Source of the DNA: PALSA-612 sp963846915
Lineage (GTDB): Bacteria > Actinomycetota > Thermoleophilia > Gaiellales > Gaiellaceae
Direction of reading: 5' to 3'
Assembly (NCBI GenBank): GCA_963846915.1
Contig: CAWJXV010000004.1
Span: forward strand, 124,001-188,000
DNA: 64,000 nucleotides
A program made the translations under genes and the position numbers. Positions 1-9,100 of this stretch are shown in pieces. Numbering within the stretch: the first letter of the stretch is position 1; every line of letters starts with the position of its first letter. The notes under the pieces were generated by a model. It did no database searches. It had not been told where the DNA came from and saw only the letters and a list, made by a program, of their open reading frames with translations.

Positions 1-1389
1 CCGGATCCCGCAGAACGTCAGCCCGAAGACCTCGACCTCGAAGCCGGCGCTGACGTCCGCGTGCGCGTGGAACGGCGTGAACTGCACGATCGCGTCGACC
101 GAGATGAACCCGTGCGCGCCGCAGCCTCCGGCGGAGATGCCGGCCTCGAGGTAGCCGCCGAGCTGCACCGTGTTCGACGTGACGGCGAAGTAGCCCTCGG
201 CGCGGACGTCGATCCCCGGCACCGGGCTGTCGAGGTGGAAGCCGAGCCGGCGGAGCGGAGGGATCGACGCGGGCTCGGGCCGGAAGCCGGGGTAGAAGCC
301 ACCTGCCGAGAGGACCGTGTAGGCCTGCGGGCCCCAGCACTGGCGGAACGCGAGGTCGCCGTAGATCGTGAAGATGTCGAGGAGCCCGCTGTCGACCAGG
401 CTGGCGTCGACCGACACCGTCTGCTGCGTGAAGTCGATGACGCCGAGGACGTCGACCCGGAGCTTCAACACCGGTGGGATCGCGGCCCTTGCGATGCCGA
501 CGATCACGATCCGCTGCGGCCCCGGAAGCTCGATCAGCACACCCAGGTCGAGCGAGAGGAATCCCTGCCCGCCGATCTCGAGCCACGACAGCCGCAGCGT
601 CGGCCCGACGACGGAGTCGCCCGCGCGCGGCGGCAGGATCGCCTCCAACGCCGCGAGGGCGCGGAGGGCGCTCGCGCCGATGTCGAGCGGGAACAGCACC
701 TCGCCGGCGCTGCCGTCGCGGAGCCGGGTCGCGATCGTGTGCTCGTCGACGGACCGGTTGATCCCGACGACGCCGCCGACCCGCGAGAGCTGGAAACCGA
801 AACCGAACTGGATGCCGGGCGTGAAGCCGGCCGAGAAGACGGCCGCGAAGGACGGGGCGCCGGCCGCCCGGCGGAGGCTCGCCAGGGCTGCGACCTCGAT
901 CGTGCCGAGGTGGAGGGCGAGCGCGCCGCTGACGCCGTCGGGCAGCACTGCGACGGAGCCGTCACCGCGAACCGGGCCGGCGTCGAGGTGCGCGGCGAGG
1001 CTGCTCGGCGTCAGCGGCCCGACGACGATGCCGGGCCCCGTGACGTCCCGCGGATCCGCGAGTCGGAGCGGCGAGCTCGCGATGGTCAGCCCCAGAGGGC
1101 CGAGCGACGCCTCGAGTCGGACGCCGTCGGGGTCATCCCAGTCGGCTCCCGCGGGGAGCAGTGGCAGGTTCTCTAGGGGGACATCGGCAAGCAGAAAGTC
1201 GAGCAGGCGGTCACGCAGTGTGTGGGTCGCCACACGCCAGCGGGCCAGCGCCGCGTCGAGCGTCGCCGGCGCGGCGAGGGCGGCGTCGAGTGCGTCTGCC
1301 GCCGCGAGCAACTCGGCGATCCCGGGGTCCGCGGGCGCGCCAAGCGTGGTCGCGACCGTGTCTGCATACCCACGAACCGAACCAGCCAT
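1..1389 (-). CDS. DUF6603-family protein, 3' end beyond the window
   Basis: Reading the minus strand from the ATG at 1389 gives an open frame of 463 codons that is still open at base 1, so the gene is partial. The product starts MAGSVRGYADTVATTL, has a helical first ~60 residues, then long beta-rich stretches such as GFGFQLSRVGGVVGINRSVD, LGVLIELPGPQRIVIVG and VDVLGVIDFTQQTVSVDASL. These match my memory of DUF6603, a large family encoded in actinobacterial and cyanobacterial phage-tail-like or contractile injection clusters; its biochemical role is unknown. The gene just upstream on the same strand looks baseplate-related, which supports this context. No other upstream in-frame start looks better. 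The family call rests on recognised blocks, not on a search. Confidence 0.75.
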   Translation of the reverse strand, partial: MAGSVRGYADTVATTLGAPADPGIAELLAAADALDAALAAPATLDAALARWRVATHTLRDRLLDFLLADVPLENLPLLPAGADWDDPDGVRLEASLGPLGLTIASSPLRLADPRDVTGPGIVVGPLTPSSLAAHLDAGPVRGDGSVAVLPDGVSGALALHLGTIEVAALASLRRAAGAPSFAAVFSAGFTPGIQFGFGFQLSRVGGVVGINRSVDEHTIATRLRDGSAGEVLFPLDIGASALRALAALEAILPPRAGDSVVGPTLRLSWLEIGGQGFLSLDLGVLIELPGPQRIVIVGIARAAIPPVLKLRVDVLGVIDFTQQTVSVDASLVDSGLLDIFTIYGDLAFRQCWGPQAYTVLSAGGFYPGFRPEPASIPPLRRLGFHLDSPVPGIDVRAEGYFAVTSNTVQLGGYLEAGISAGGCGAHGFISVDAIVQFTPFHAHADVSAGFEVEVFGLTFCGIR

Positions 1390-1560
1390 GCGCCCACCCC
1401 AATCGAGAACGGATGCACCCGCCGCTGACGGCGTCGTAGGTCCGCGGCAGCGCCAATATAGAACGCCTGTGGGGGACGATCAAGCTCCGCAGTGGCCGTG
1501 CCGCAAATGAGCACCGTGCCTTTGGCCGTCAGGGAGTCCCACGACCACGATGGTTGTCGG

Positions 1561-2085
1561 TTAGCCGGGAAGGTGTTCAGGGCGGAGAAGTCCTAGTCGC
1601 TCGAGTTCGGCGATCGCCTCCTCGGCCCGTTCGCGATCGTGATCGGTCGCGGTGGGATCCAGTTGCTGGTAGCAGAGCCCCTTGTCGCGTGCTGCCTGCC
1701 GCATCCAGGTCAGGTGCGACACCTCGGCGAGCAACGAGACCAGGTCGGCGCGCGAAATCGCGGACGGCGAGCCGGGAACATTCCCGGCGGCTCCGCTGCC
1801 CGAGCGATACCAACCGCGCACCCGCGCACCCGGCGCGGGGCGCTGGCCGTGTTCGCCATCCCCGAAGCGGATGACGGCTGCCTCGCGGTCGAGCTGAAAG
1901 CAGCGGTCGTCAGCATCGCAGTCCTGCAGCGAGGCGCGCTCGTGCCAGCCTTCGAAGCCGTTGCCCTCATCCAGCTCGAGCCAGACAGCCGCGGCGCGAT
2001 GACGACGCCGGATGTCCCTGTGGTATTGCTCTTCAAGCTCGAGCGAGTTGGAATCGAGCAGTAGCCCGCTGAAGAATCTGAGCAC
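1561..2085 (-). CDS. small baseplate-assembly-related protein of a phage-tail-like cluster
   Basis: 174 residues, ATG start. The core, CFQLDREAAVIRFGDGEHG followed by RPAPGARVRGWYRSG and GAAGNVPG, is the signature seen in putative baseplate assembly proteins of contractile injection systems, where it forms part of a beta-rich domain. The N-terminus (FFSGLLLDSNSLELEEQYHRD) and the helical C-terminus (AEEAIAELERLGLL) are not part of that domain, so this is a short protein carrying the motif and not a full baseplate protein of several hundred residues. It is transcribed toward the DUF6603 gene, 171 bp away. I infer that it belongs to the same cluster; its exact role is unknown. Confidence 0.65.
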   Translation of the reverse strand: MLRFFSGLLLDSNSLELEEQYHRDIRRRHRAAAVWLELDEGNGFEGWHERASLQDCDADDRCFQLDREAAVIRFGDGEHGQRPAPGARVRGWYRSGSGAAGNVPGSPSAISRADLVSLLAEVSHLTWMRQAARDKGLCYQQLDPTATDHDRERAEEAIAELERLGLLRPEHLPG

Positions 2086-2971
2086 GCGACCGAGTCTACG
2101 GCTTCGACTAAGCGAGCTTATATCCCCTCTATTGGCGGTCGAATGCTCACGCCTCGCGGTTGATCGACGCCGAGAGCGGAGCGCTGCAGAGACGCCGCCG
2201 ATCCGGGCGGCATCTTCGCCTCAGCCCACCGGCTCCGCGCGTCGACCTGTCCGGCGTGTGACCGCCGAGGAGCCGGCGCCCCTGACCGGGGCGCGATCGA
2301 CCGTTCAGCCGACGGCGAACACGCAGAGCGTCGACAGGAGCGCGAGCAGCCCCCGGCCCCGTCGTGCAATCCGCCAGACGCCACCGTCGGTCATCCCTAC
2401 AGCCTACGCATGGGCGGAGGGGCGACCCTGCTTGACTACGACAAGCACTCGATCAGCAGCCGAGCCTTCCGGAGCACGTACCTCCTGACCTGGTTGCCTT
2501 CCGGCCCGTCATCGTCGTACCGTGGGGTGAGCCAGACCCTCAGGCGCGGCCCCGCAGTCAATCCAAGCGCAATGAAGCTGCAACCGGAGCTTCACGCGTT
2601 CGGGCGACGGGCCTTACACGTCCGTCGTCTACACGAATACGAGCTCGATCGAGGCGCCGGGTCCCGGGAAGGTTGCAGGCCAGTTCGAGTCTGGCACCGG
2701 GATCTTCGCCTCCTCGTCGAATCCAAGCCGCAGGCCGGAATCGCGCTCGCGCGAGCGGGATTCTGCCTCGAGGAGGCCGACGGGTACGCCTCGAGGAGCA
2801 CCGGCCGCGTTGTCCGAGCGCCTGACCAGGGGCGAGTGCTAGAGAGGGGTTGGCGAACGGAGCGGCGAAAGTAGGCGGCGTGCAGATGGGCTCGGGCGTT
2901 CCCGTTATGTCGAACCGACCCGCGAGGGCTACACTCGCGGCCTCGCCGCGAGGCACCGGAGTGTCCGTGGA
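2086..2971. other. long non-coding stretch with weak coding traces
   Basis: No convincing gene. Two traces are worth recording. A minus-strand frame at 2305-2394 encodes 29 residues (MTDGGVWRIARRGRG followed by a hydrophobic LLALLSTLCVFAVG), which could be a tiny membrane peptide. A plus-strand open frame at 2576-2842 contains GDGPYTSVVYTNTSSIEAPG, which reads like real protein sequence, then becomes Arg/Pro-rich; it has no start codon and may be a gene remnant. Other open frames here are arginine-rich and look like chance. Confidence 0.4.
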
Positions 2972-3703
2972 ATGCTTCCGTCAGCGAATGTTCAGGGAGT
3001 CGATCTGACCGTAGACAAGCCCATTCGGTGGCGTCCGCTGGGCGAAATTCTCCTCGAGCGCAGGCTTATCAACCCCTTGCAGCTCCAGGTGGCGCTGGCC
3101 GAACAGGCAGAACAAGGCGGCCGGCTCGGCGAAATCCTCCTCGGCCGCGGCTTCGTGTCAGCGGTGGCGCTACGCGACGCACTCGCCGAGCAACGTGGGC
3201 TGGACCTGCGCGTCGAGACACCGAGTGACCGCAGACCGCCATCCAAGGTCAGTGCCCATCCGCTTCCCCTCGGGCGTCTGCTCATGAGGCTCGGCTACAT
3301 CGACGAGGCACAACTCGATGCCGCCCTCGCCGAGCAGTCCGTCGATGGCAAACCACTGGGCCGAGTCCTTGTAGACAACGGGGCTATCTCGGCATCCACA
3401 CTCGCCGCCGCGTTAGCGGAACAGCAGGGTGTGACAACGGCCGCGCAGGCCATCTGGGAAGCAGCTCAACATGATTCCGAGCCAGGCCAGCCACTGTACG
3501 AGATCCGGGGGTCGGTCGGGAGCATCGCCGGTCCTCTCTACGTCGGCAACAGCCTTCTCGATACGACCGACGTCGCCCTCGCCGTCCTCCAGGAGTTAGA
3601 CCCGCAACGGCTTCTCGTCGTCCAGACAGAGCGAGGACGTGACGTTCACGTGGTGTGGGAGTATCCGTCTGCACCGTCACCCGATCACCGCGCCACGGGC
3701 TGA
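2972..3703 (+). CDS. MshEN-domain (GspE/PilB N-terminal type) protein
   Basis: 243 residues. Two MshEN-like repeats are visible: PLGEILLERRLINPLQLQVA (about residues 22-41) with LGEILLGRGFVSAVALRDAL, then PLGRLLMRLGYIDEAQLDAA with LGRVLVDNGAISASTLAAAL. This domain is the cyclic-di-GMP-binding N-terminal module of type II secretion and type IV pilus ATPases. No ATPase domain follows; the last ~80 residues (LYEIRGSVGSIAGPLYVG to VVQTERGRDVHVVWEYP) are unassigned. A stand-alone sensor or adaptor is the likely role, and c-di-GMP binding is inference. A second stand-alone MshEN gene lies at 33986-34492. Flanked by non-coding DNA upstream and the convergent RES gene downstream. Confidence 0.75.
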   Translation: MLPSANVQGVDLTVDKPIRWRPLGEILLERRLINPLQLQVALAEQAEQGGRLGEILLGRGFVSAVALRDALAEQRGLDLRVETPSDRRPPSKVSAHPLPLGRLLMRLGYIDEAQLDAALAEQSVDGKPLGRVLVDNGAISASTLAAALAEQQGVTTAAQAIWEAAQHDSEPGQPLYEIRGSVGSIAGPLYVGNSLLDTTDVALAVLQELDPQRLLVVQTERGRDVHVVWEYPSAPSPDHRATG

Positions 3704-3759
3704 GGTTCAAGAGCGGTTTCAAGCGGTCGGGAGCCTCCGAGCCTGCTCCAGGAGGCGGG

Positions 3760-4233
3760 CTACGTCGGGGCGTCGCTCTCATCGGAGTAGCGCGCCAGCA
3801 TCGGCGGAGTGTGGAGGCACTCGGCGAAGCTGAACGGACGCGTGACGAGAGGCCGTACTCGGGCGGCATCGGGATGGAGCGGGTTCATCAACACGATGTC
3901 CGCCTCCGGGAGGACCTGCGAGCGCACTGCCGCCAGCAAGCTCCGGCGCTCCTCGAGCCAGTCGGTCACCCAGTAGCGGATCTCATCGTCGGAGTCGGCG
4001 TCGCGGACGCTCTCGGGAACGGCATCGATCTCGGTCCAACCGAGCACGTAGTCATCTGGCGCATCGGCTGGATCGCCCGGCAGGTATCGCAGGGCGACCA
4101 GCACCGCGAGCCCCGCCTCCGAGGCGAAGTTGACCACCGGTGCGCCCGGCGGTGAGTAGCGGCCGCCATGTTTCGACGTCTCCGCGCCGTCGAGCGCCGT
4201 CTGACCCATCCGGGTGAGCCGCCAGAGTCGCAT
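3760..4233 (-). CDS. RES-domain protein, toxin-like, without adjacent antitoxin
   Basis: 157 residues, ATG start. The start MRLWRLTRMGQ, the segment KHGGRYSPPGAPVVNFAS (about 21-38) and VLMNPLHPDAARVRPL are typical of RES toxins, which degrade NAD+ in ParS/MbcA-type toxin-antitoxin pairs. The conserved Arg is present in GGRY, but the Glu usually found in an ALLE-like helix appears replaced (LAVLVALRYL), so activity is uncertain. The cognate Xre/DUF2384 antitoxin normally lies directly upstream. Here the 184 bp upstream is non-coding and the next gene is a coiled-coil protein. It could be an orphan, decayed or non-toxic member. Confidence 0.7.
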   Translation of the reverse strand: MRLWRLTRMGQTALDGAETSKHGGRYSPPGAPVVNFASEAGLAVLVALRYLPGDPADAPDDYVLGWTEIDAVPESVRDADSDDEIRYWVTDWLEERRSLLAAVRSQVLPEADIVLMNPLHPDAARVRPLVTRPFSFAECLHTPPMLARYSDESDAPT

Positions 4234-4417
4234 CGGCTACGAGTTACTGCGTTGGCTCAACGACACCGTCGCGGGGCAGGGCGGCGCGGGATGACGAATC
4301 GCTCCGCGCATGCCCATCGGCGACTCAAGCTACCGGGTCTCACGGATCGGCGGCGTGAGACGGAGACTCTCCTCGCCGGCAACGGCGAAGCCCGGAAGCC
4401 CTGGAGCGATGCCGCTC

Positions 4418-4885
4418 TCAGCTGGCGGCTGCGAGGCGACCCTGGAGCTGCCCGACGTAGCGCGTCAGGTCTTGTTCTTTGCGCTGGAGTCGTTGGTCTT
4501 GCTCGGCCACGGCGCGCTCGCGAACTTCGAGCGCCTCTTCCCTCAGGTCGAGCTCAACGAGGACACGAGCCTCGCGTTGGGCGAGCTCGGCCTCCCGTTC
4601 CTCGAGCCGCTGCTCCAGCTCGGCCAGCTCTTGCGCCTGCTCCGACAGCGCTTGCTCGCGGGCTTTGAGGCGTCTTCGCCCGTTGTCGATCCTGGCCGCC
4701 GCGGCTTCGCTGATATGCGCGTGCTCGGCCTCGAGAGTTGCCTCGCGCGCGGCGAGCGCCTGCTCGCGATCCATCATCCGGGCAGCCAAAGCGTCCGCCC
4801 CCCGAGCCTCTGCGGCGGCGAGCCGAACATGCGGCGCGGATTGCTGTCCGGGCAGCGTCCGGTCGCGGTTGGAATCGTCTTCCAT
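4418..4885 (-). CDS. coiled-coil protein of unknown function
   Basis: 155 residues from the ATG at 4885 (a GTG at 4909 would add eight residues). After a short polar N-terminus the whole protein is a charged, Ala/Glu/Arg-rich heptad-like helix: MMDREQALAAREATLEAEHA, then KAREQALSEQAQELAELEQR, LEEREAELAQREARVLVELD and EEALEVRERAVAEQDQRLQR. No signal peptide, membrane segment or enzymatic motif is visible. It lies between the lipoprotein gene upstream and the RES gene downstream on the same strand, with 117 bp and 184 bp spacing. A structural or scaffold role is only a guess; I do not recognise a named family. Confidence 0.65.
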   Translation of the reverse strand: MEDDSNRDRTLPGQQSAPHVRLAAAEARGADALAARMMDREQALAAREATLEAEHAHISEAAAARIDNGRRRLKAREQALSEQAQELAELEQRLEEREAELAQREARVLVELDLREEALEVRERAVAEQDQRLQRKEQDLTRYVGQLQGRLAAAS

Positions 4886-5002
4886 CTCTCTGACCCGTTT
4901 TCGGCCCACCCACGACAGGTCGCGATCCCCCGTTGGGGCTTCCTGGTCGGCTCGCCAGACGTTGGTCGACGTCCCTGCCGCGACCAGAGTCTGGCCGCCT
5001 CG

Positions 5003-5587
5003 CTAGCCAAGACTCTTGCAGGAGCTGGTGTCCTTGAACGCAGACCCGAGCGACCCGCCGGCACTCTTCAACGTCGAGATCGCCGACGTCGCCTCGGTGG
5101 CGAGGTCCTTCACCTGCGGGGCGAGCGTGGCGACGGCCGCAGTGATCGTCGCGACCGAGGCGTTGCCCTGGAGTTGGTCGACCGCCGATTTGGCCGAGCT
5201 GATCGTGGTGGTGATGTCGGTCGAGAGCTGATCGAGCTGCTGTTTGGCCGCCTTGCCCTCCGAGCTGTTCGGGGCTGGAACAGCCTTGATCTCCGTTGTC
5301 AGCGTCTTGGTAGCCGCCTGGACCTGCGTGATCTTCGACTGCAGCGTGGCCTTGGAGATGCCGCCGCTGAAGTCGGTCGCGATGCTCTTGACCTGCTCCT
5401 CCCAGGTTCCGACCGCCGTGCAGACGCTGTTCGCGTACGCCTCGTTCGCTGAATTGTCCGAGCTCGAGCCGCCGCAGCCGGCCGCGACCAGGGCCGCGAC
5501 GGAGACCACCGACGCCAATGCGACGCCCGCCAAGCGACCGCGTCTTCTGGGAGCTCCGCTTCCTCCGTTGGATCCGTCATGAGTCAT
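5003..5587 (-). CDS. secreted lipoprotein, helical, unknown function
   Basis: 194 residues. Start at the ATG reading MTHDGSNGGSGAPRRRG, then a hydrophobic signal (VALASVVSVAALVAAGCGG) with a lipobox Cys near residue 37, so the mature protein should be lipid-anchored on the outer face of the membrane. The mature part, after SSSDNSANEAYANSVCTAVG, is an alpha-helical, Thr/Ala/Lys-rich region (KATLQSKITQVQAATKTLTT and similar) ending in TSSCKSLG. The two Cys residues near each end could form a disulfide. Similar small actinobacterial lipoproteins are common and uncharacterised. A longer upstream extension of the frame is Arg-rich and was discarded. Confidence 0.75.
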   Translation of the reverse strand: MTHDGSNGGSGAPRRRGRLAGVALASVVSVAALVAAGCGGSSSDNSANEAYANSVCTAVGTWEEQVKSIATDFSGGISKATLQSKITQVQAATKTLTTEIKAVPAPNSSEGKAAKQQLDQLSTDITTTISSAKSAVDQLQGNASVATITAAVATLAPQVKDLATEATSAISTLKSAGGSLGSAFKDTSSCKSLG

Positions 5588-5808
5588 CGTGAGATCTCCC
5601 CGGTCGTGGATGGCGCCCAACGGCGTAAAGAGCTCCGGCCTGGCAGCGGGCAGGAGAGTCGCCAGCATCCGCCACTCCACCAGATTCAGCATCGTCCGAT
5701 ACGGATGAACACCCCTACCGGGAGACGACGATCCCGGTCGTGGCGGCTCGCCGCTCACGGCCGCGGCGGCCAAGACCGAACCTGCTCCAGCCTTCGCGGT
5801 CGTCAGCG

Positions 5809-6042
5809 CTACGGCTTTCGCATCTGCTCGAGGATCGCTTGCAGGCGCCTGTCCCGGACCGCCTCCCGCGCTTCCACTTCCGCTGCTGCGCGCTGGCGCT
5901 CCGCTTCGATGCCGGCCCTGTAGCCACGGAGTGCCTTCGGCCCTTGCCACCAGGCCAGCGCGAGTGCCGAGCCGGTGACGAGGGCGGTGATCAGGGAGGC
6001 GATCGCCGCCACCCAGGCGGCTCCATCTGCGACCAGTGCCAT
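5809..6042 (-). CDS. small single-pass membrane protein
   Basis: 77 residues from ATG at 6042 (MALVADGAAWVAAIASLITA). One transmembrane helix (WVAAIASLITALVTGSALAL) is followed by a charged helix rich in Arg/Glu/Ala (GIEAERQRAAAEVEAREAVR) that could form a coiled coil. The frame stays open upstream to 6129, but that extension would run almost to the start of the divergent cyclase gene at 6136, so the shorter start is preferred. Divergent orientation (93 bp apart) suggests a shared promoter region. Function unknown. Confidence 0.55.
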   Translation of the reverse strand: MALVADGAAWVAAIASLITALVTGSALALAWWQGPKALRGYRAGIEAERQRAAAEVEAREAVRDRRLQAILEQMRKP

Positions 6043-6135
6043 CGCGAACGAAGGTAACGGGCCGGTTGAGAGTGTCGGCTTGCTGACAGAGCGTCCGCGT
6101 TCTCCGCGAGGCGCCGAGGTCGGGGACAATCAGGC

Positions 6136-9100
6136 ATGGCTTACTGCCGCAGTTGCGGCGAGGCGCTTCAGGGCACGGCTCGCTTCTGCCCGAGTTGCGG
6201 CGTTGCGATCTCGGACGGACCGCCGGCCGAAGAGCGCAAGCTCGCGACCATCTTGTTCGCCGACCTCGTCGGCTCGACCGCGCTGGCAGACTCGACCGAC
6301 CCAGAACGGACGCGCGCACTCCTCAATCGCTTCTACGACGCGATGGCGACCGAGATCGCCGACATGGGCGGGACCGTCGAGAAGTTCATCGGCGATGCCG
6401 TTCTCGCGGCGTTTGGTGCTCCTTCAGCGCTCGAGGATCACGCTGACCGCGCGCTCCACGCAGCACTCTCGATGCGCGGACGGTTGGCCGAGCTATTCGG
6501 TGACAAGCTTGCACTGAGGATCGGGGTCAACACGGGTGATGTCGTCGTCGGTATGCCACGCGTCGGCAGTGCGTTCGTCACGGGCGATGCCGTCAACGTC
6601 GCCGCGCGCATCGAACAGGCTGCAGAGGCGGGTGAGATCATGGTGGGTGAACGCACAGCGACCGCGGCGCGCGGAGCGTTCGAGTTCGGCGAGCCGATCT
6701 CGATCGCAGCAAAGGGAAAACCGAGTGGCGTCATCTGTCGAAGACTCGTTTGCGCGCGCGGCGAGACCGGGGCGGACGCCGCGGTGTTCGTGGGTCGCGA
6801 GCCTGAGCTCGAGGCGCTGCAGCGCGCATTTTCGGCTGTAGTCGCGGACGGCCAACCCCGTTGCGTGACGATTGTCGGTGAAGCGGGCGTGGGCAAGACG
6901 AGCCTCGCGCGCGAGTTCGTCGCGTGGCTGAGACGGCCGCCACGTCAGCCCATCGTCCGTCTCGGTCGCTGCCTGGCGTACGGCGGCGGCAGCGCGTACC
7001 TGCCGCTCGGCCAGATCGTGCGCGAGCATCTCGGCCTCTCGGACAACGACCCGTCCGACACGCTGCGGGCGCGTCTCAGCGGACGAAGCATCCTCGGCGT
7101 CACCCTCGGCCTGGAAGCCCCGCCTCACCTGCATCCACTCGCCGTTCGAGGTGAGCTGCAGCAAGCGTGGGGAGCGCTGGTCGGCGAGCTGGTCGCGGAG
7201 CGACCGACGGTCGTTCTCCTCGAGGACTTGCACTGGGCACGACCGGAGCTGCTCGAGCTCCTCGCCGGCTCGCTTCGTGCAGTCCGCGGCCCGCTGCTCA
7301 TGGTCTACACGGCACGCCCGGAAGTCGAGCTCGACGGCGACGCCGTCCGTCTCGAGGCGCTCTCGCGAGCCGATGCAGTCCGTATGGTCGACAGGCTTGC
7401 GCCGACCGAGCTCGGGCCGGACGTCAAGACCTTCGTCGTCGACCGCTCAGACGGCAATCCCTTCTTCCTCGAGGAGCTCTTGCGCACGCTGGCCGACCAC
7501 GGCGTCACCGACGCGATTCCGAGCGGCTTCGAGCTGCCGGACAGCGTGCTCGCGCTCGTCGCGTCGCGCATCGACCTGCTCCCGGCAGACGAGAAGGCCG
7601 CTTTGCAGGCAGCCGCCGTCGTCGGGCGCACGTTCGACGTGGAGTCCGTGCATGAACTCGTCGGAGATCGAGCAGATCTCGGAGTGCTCCTTCAACGGAC
7701 CTTCGTCCGGCGCGTCGAAGGGGAGTTCACCTTCGTCCACGCGGTCACGCGCGAGGTCGCGTACAGAAGCCTTACGACCGCGAGGCGCGCGCGGCTGCAC
7801 GCGCGCCTGGCGGCATGGCTCGAGGGAGTGGCGCAAGGCGACGAAGCCGATGCTGCTCGACTCGCGCACCACTACTTCGAGGCGGTTCGTATCGAGGACG
7901 TCGATCTCGCTTGGCCTGACAACGGCGACGAGCTGACGCGGCTGCAGGCGCGAGCAGTGCGTTGGCTTCGCCGAGCCGCACGACTTTCTGCGAGCCGCTA
8001 CGAGATGCGCGACGCCGTCGAGTTGCTCGAGCGCGCCGTCGGGCTCGAGCCCGATCGACACGCGCAAGCCGAGATCTGGCGTGAAATCGCACACGCAAAT
8101 GCTCTGTACTACGACGGCACGAGCTTTGCTGCCGCGATGGAGAACGCAATCGCTCTCGGGGATGGGGAAGCGACGACCGCAGATCTCTACGCCGAGCTCG
8201 CGTTTCAGACGATGACCCGTGCCGGCATGTGGGGCACTCCGCCGCCCGGCGACCTCGTCGGCGGGTGGATCGAACTCGCGCTGGAGCGTTGCGAGCCGGA
8301 AAGCCCGGCCTGGGCGAAGGCTCTCCTCGCGCGCTGCTACTCCGACTACGACAAGTCTCCGACCGATGCCGCAGAGGCGAGTCGAATCGCAGACGATCTC
8401 GGAGATCCTGTCCTCCGGTCGTTCGGCTACGACGCCCAGGCAACCGTCGCGTTCGTCCGAGGCGAGTACAGCGAGGCGCTCGCCTGGTGTCGGCGCCGCC
8501 TCGCACTCGCAGACGAACTGGCCGACCCGGAGATGGAGGTCTTTGGGTGCGCCGCCGCGGTCAATCCCGCTGTTGCGTCCGGGCGGCTCGACGAAGCACG
8601 GACGTGCACCCTCCGTCACGACGAGGCGACACGCCCGCTCTCGCCGCATCACCGGCTACACGGAGCCGCATTCCTTGTTCAGCTGGAAGAGCTCCTCGGT
8701 AACTGGGCGGCCGTCCTCGAACTCCAGCCGTACGTCGAGGCGCGGGTCGAAGAGAACCTTGCAACGCCTTGTGTGATGAACGCCCGATCGTTGTTTGTCT
8801 GCGCGCTCGCGCACGCGTATCTCGGAGACGACGAGGAGGCGCTGAGACTCGAGCGGGTTGGCGAGAGCCTGGCGATGACCGGATACGGCACCGTGCTCGG
8901 CACGCCGCTTCTCCGGCTCGCGCTCCACCGCAACGATCTCTCAGCCGTCCGGTGCCAGCTCGGCGAACCGGCAGTGCGCTCCAGCAACTGGTTCTACCTC
9001 AGCGCCATGGCCGCACACCTGGATGGACTCGCGGCACTCGGCGAGCGGGAGCGAGTCGAGCAAGAGGCGAAGCGGGTCTCGAGGCCGGACACCTACCTGG

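Noticed and set aside
4213..4275. Short plus-strand frame with RIGYELLRWLNDTVAGQ next to the RES gene
   Set aside because: Looks protein-like but is antisense to the RES start, has no clear start or length, and does not match the antitoxin family.
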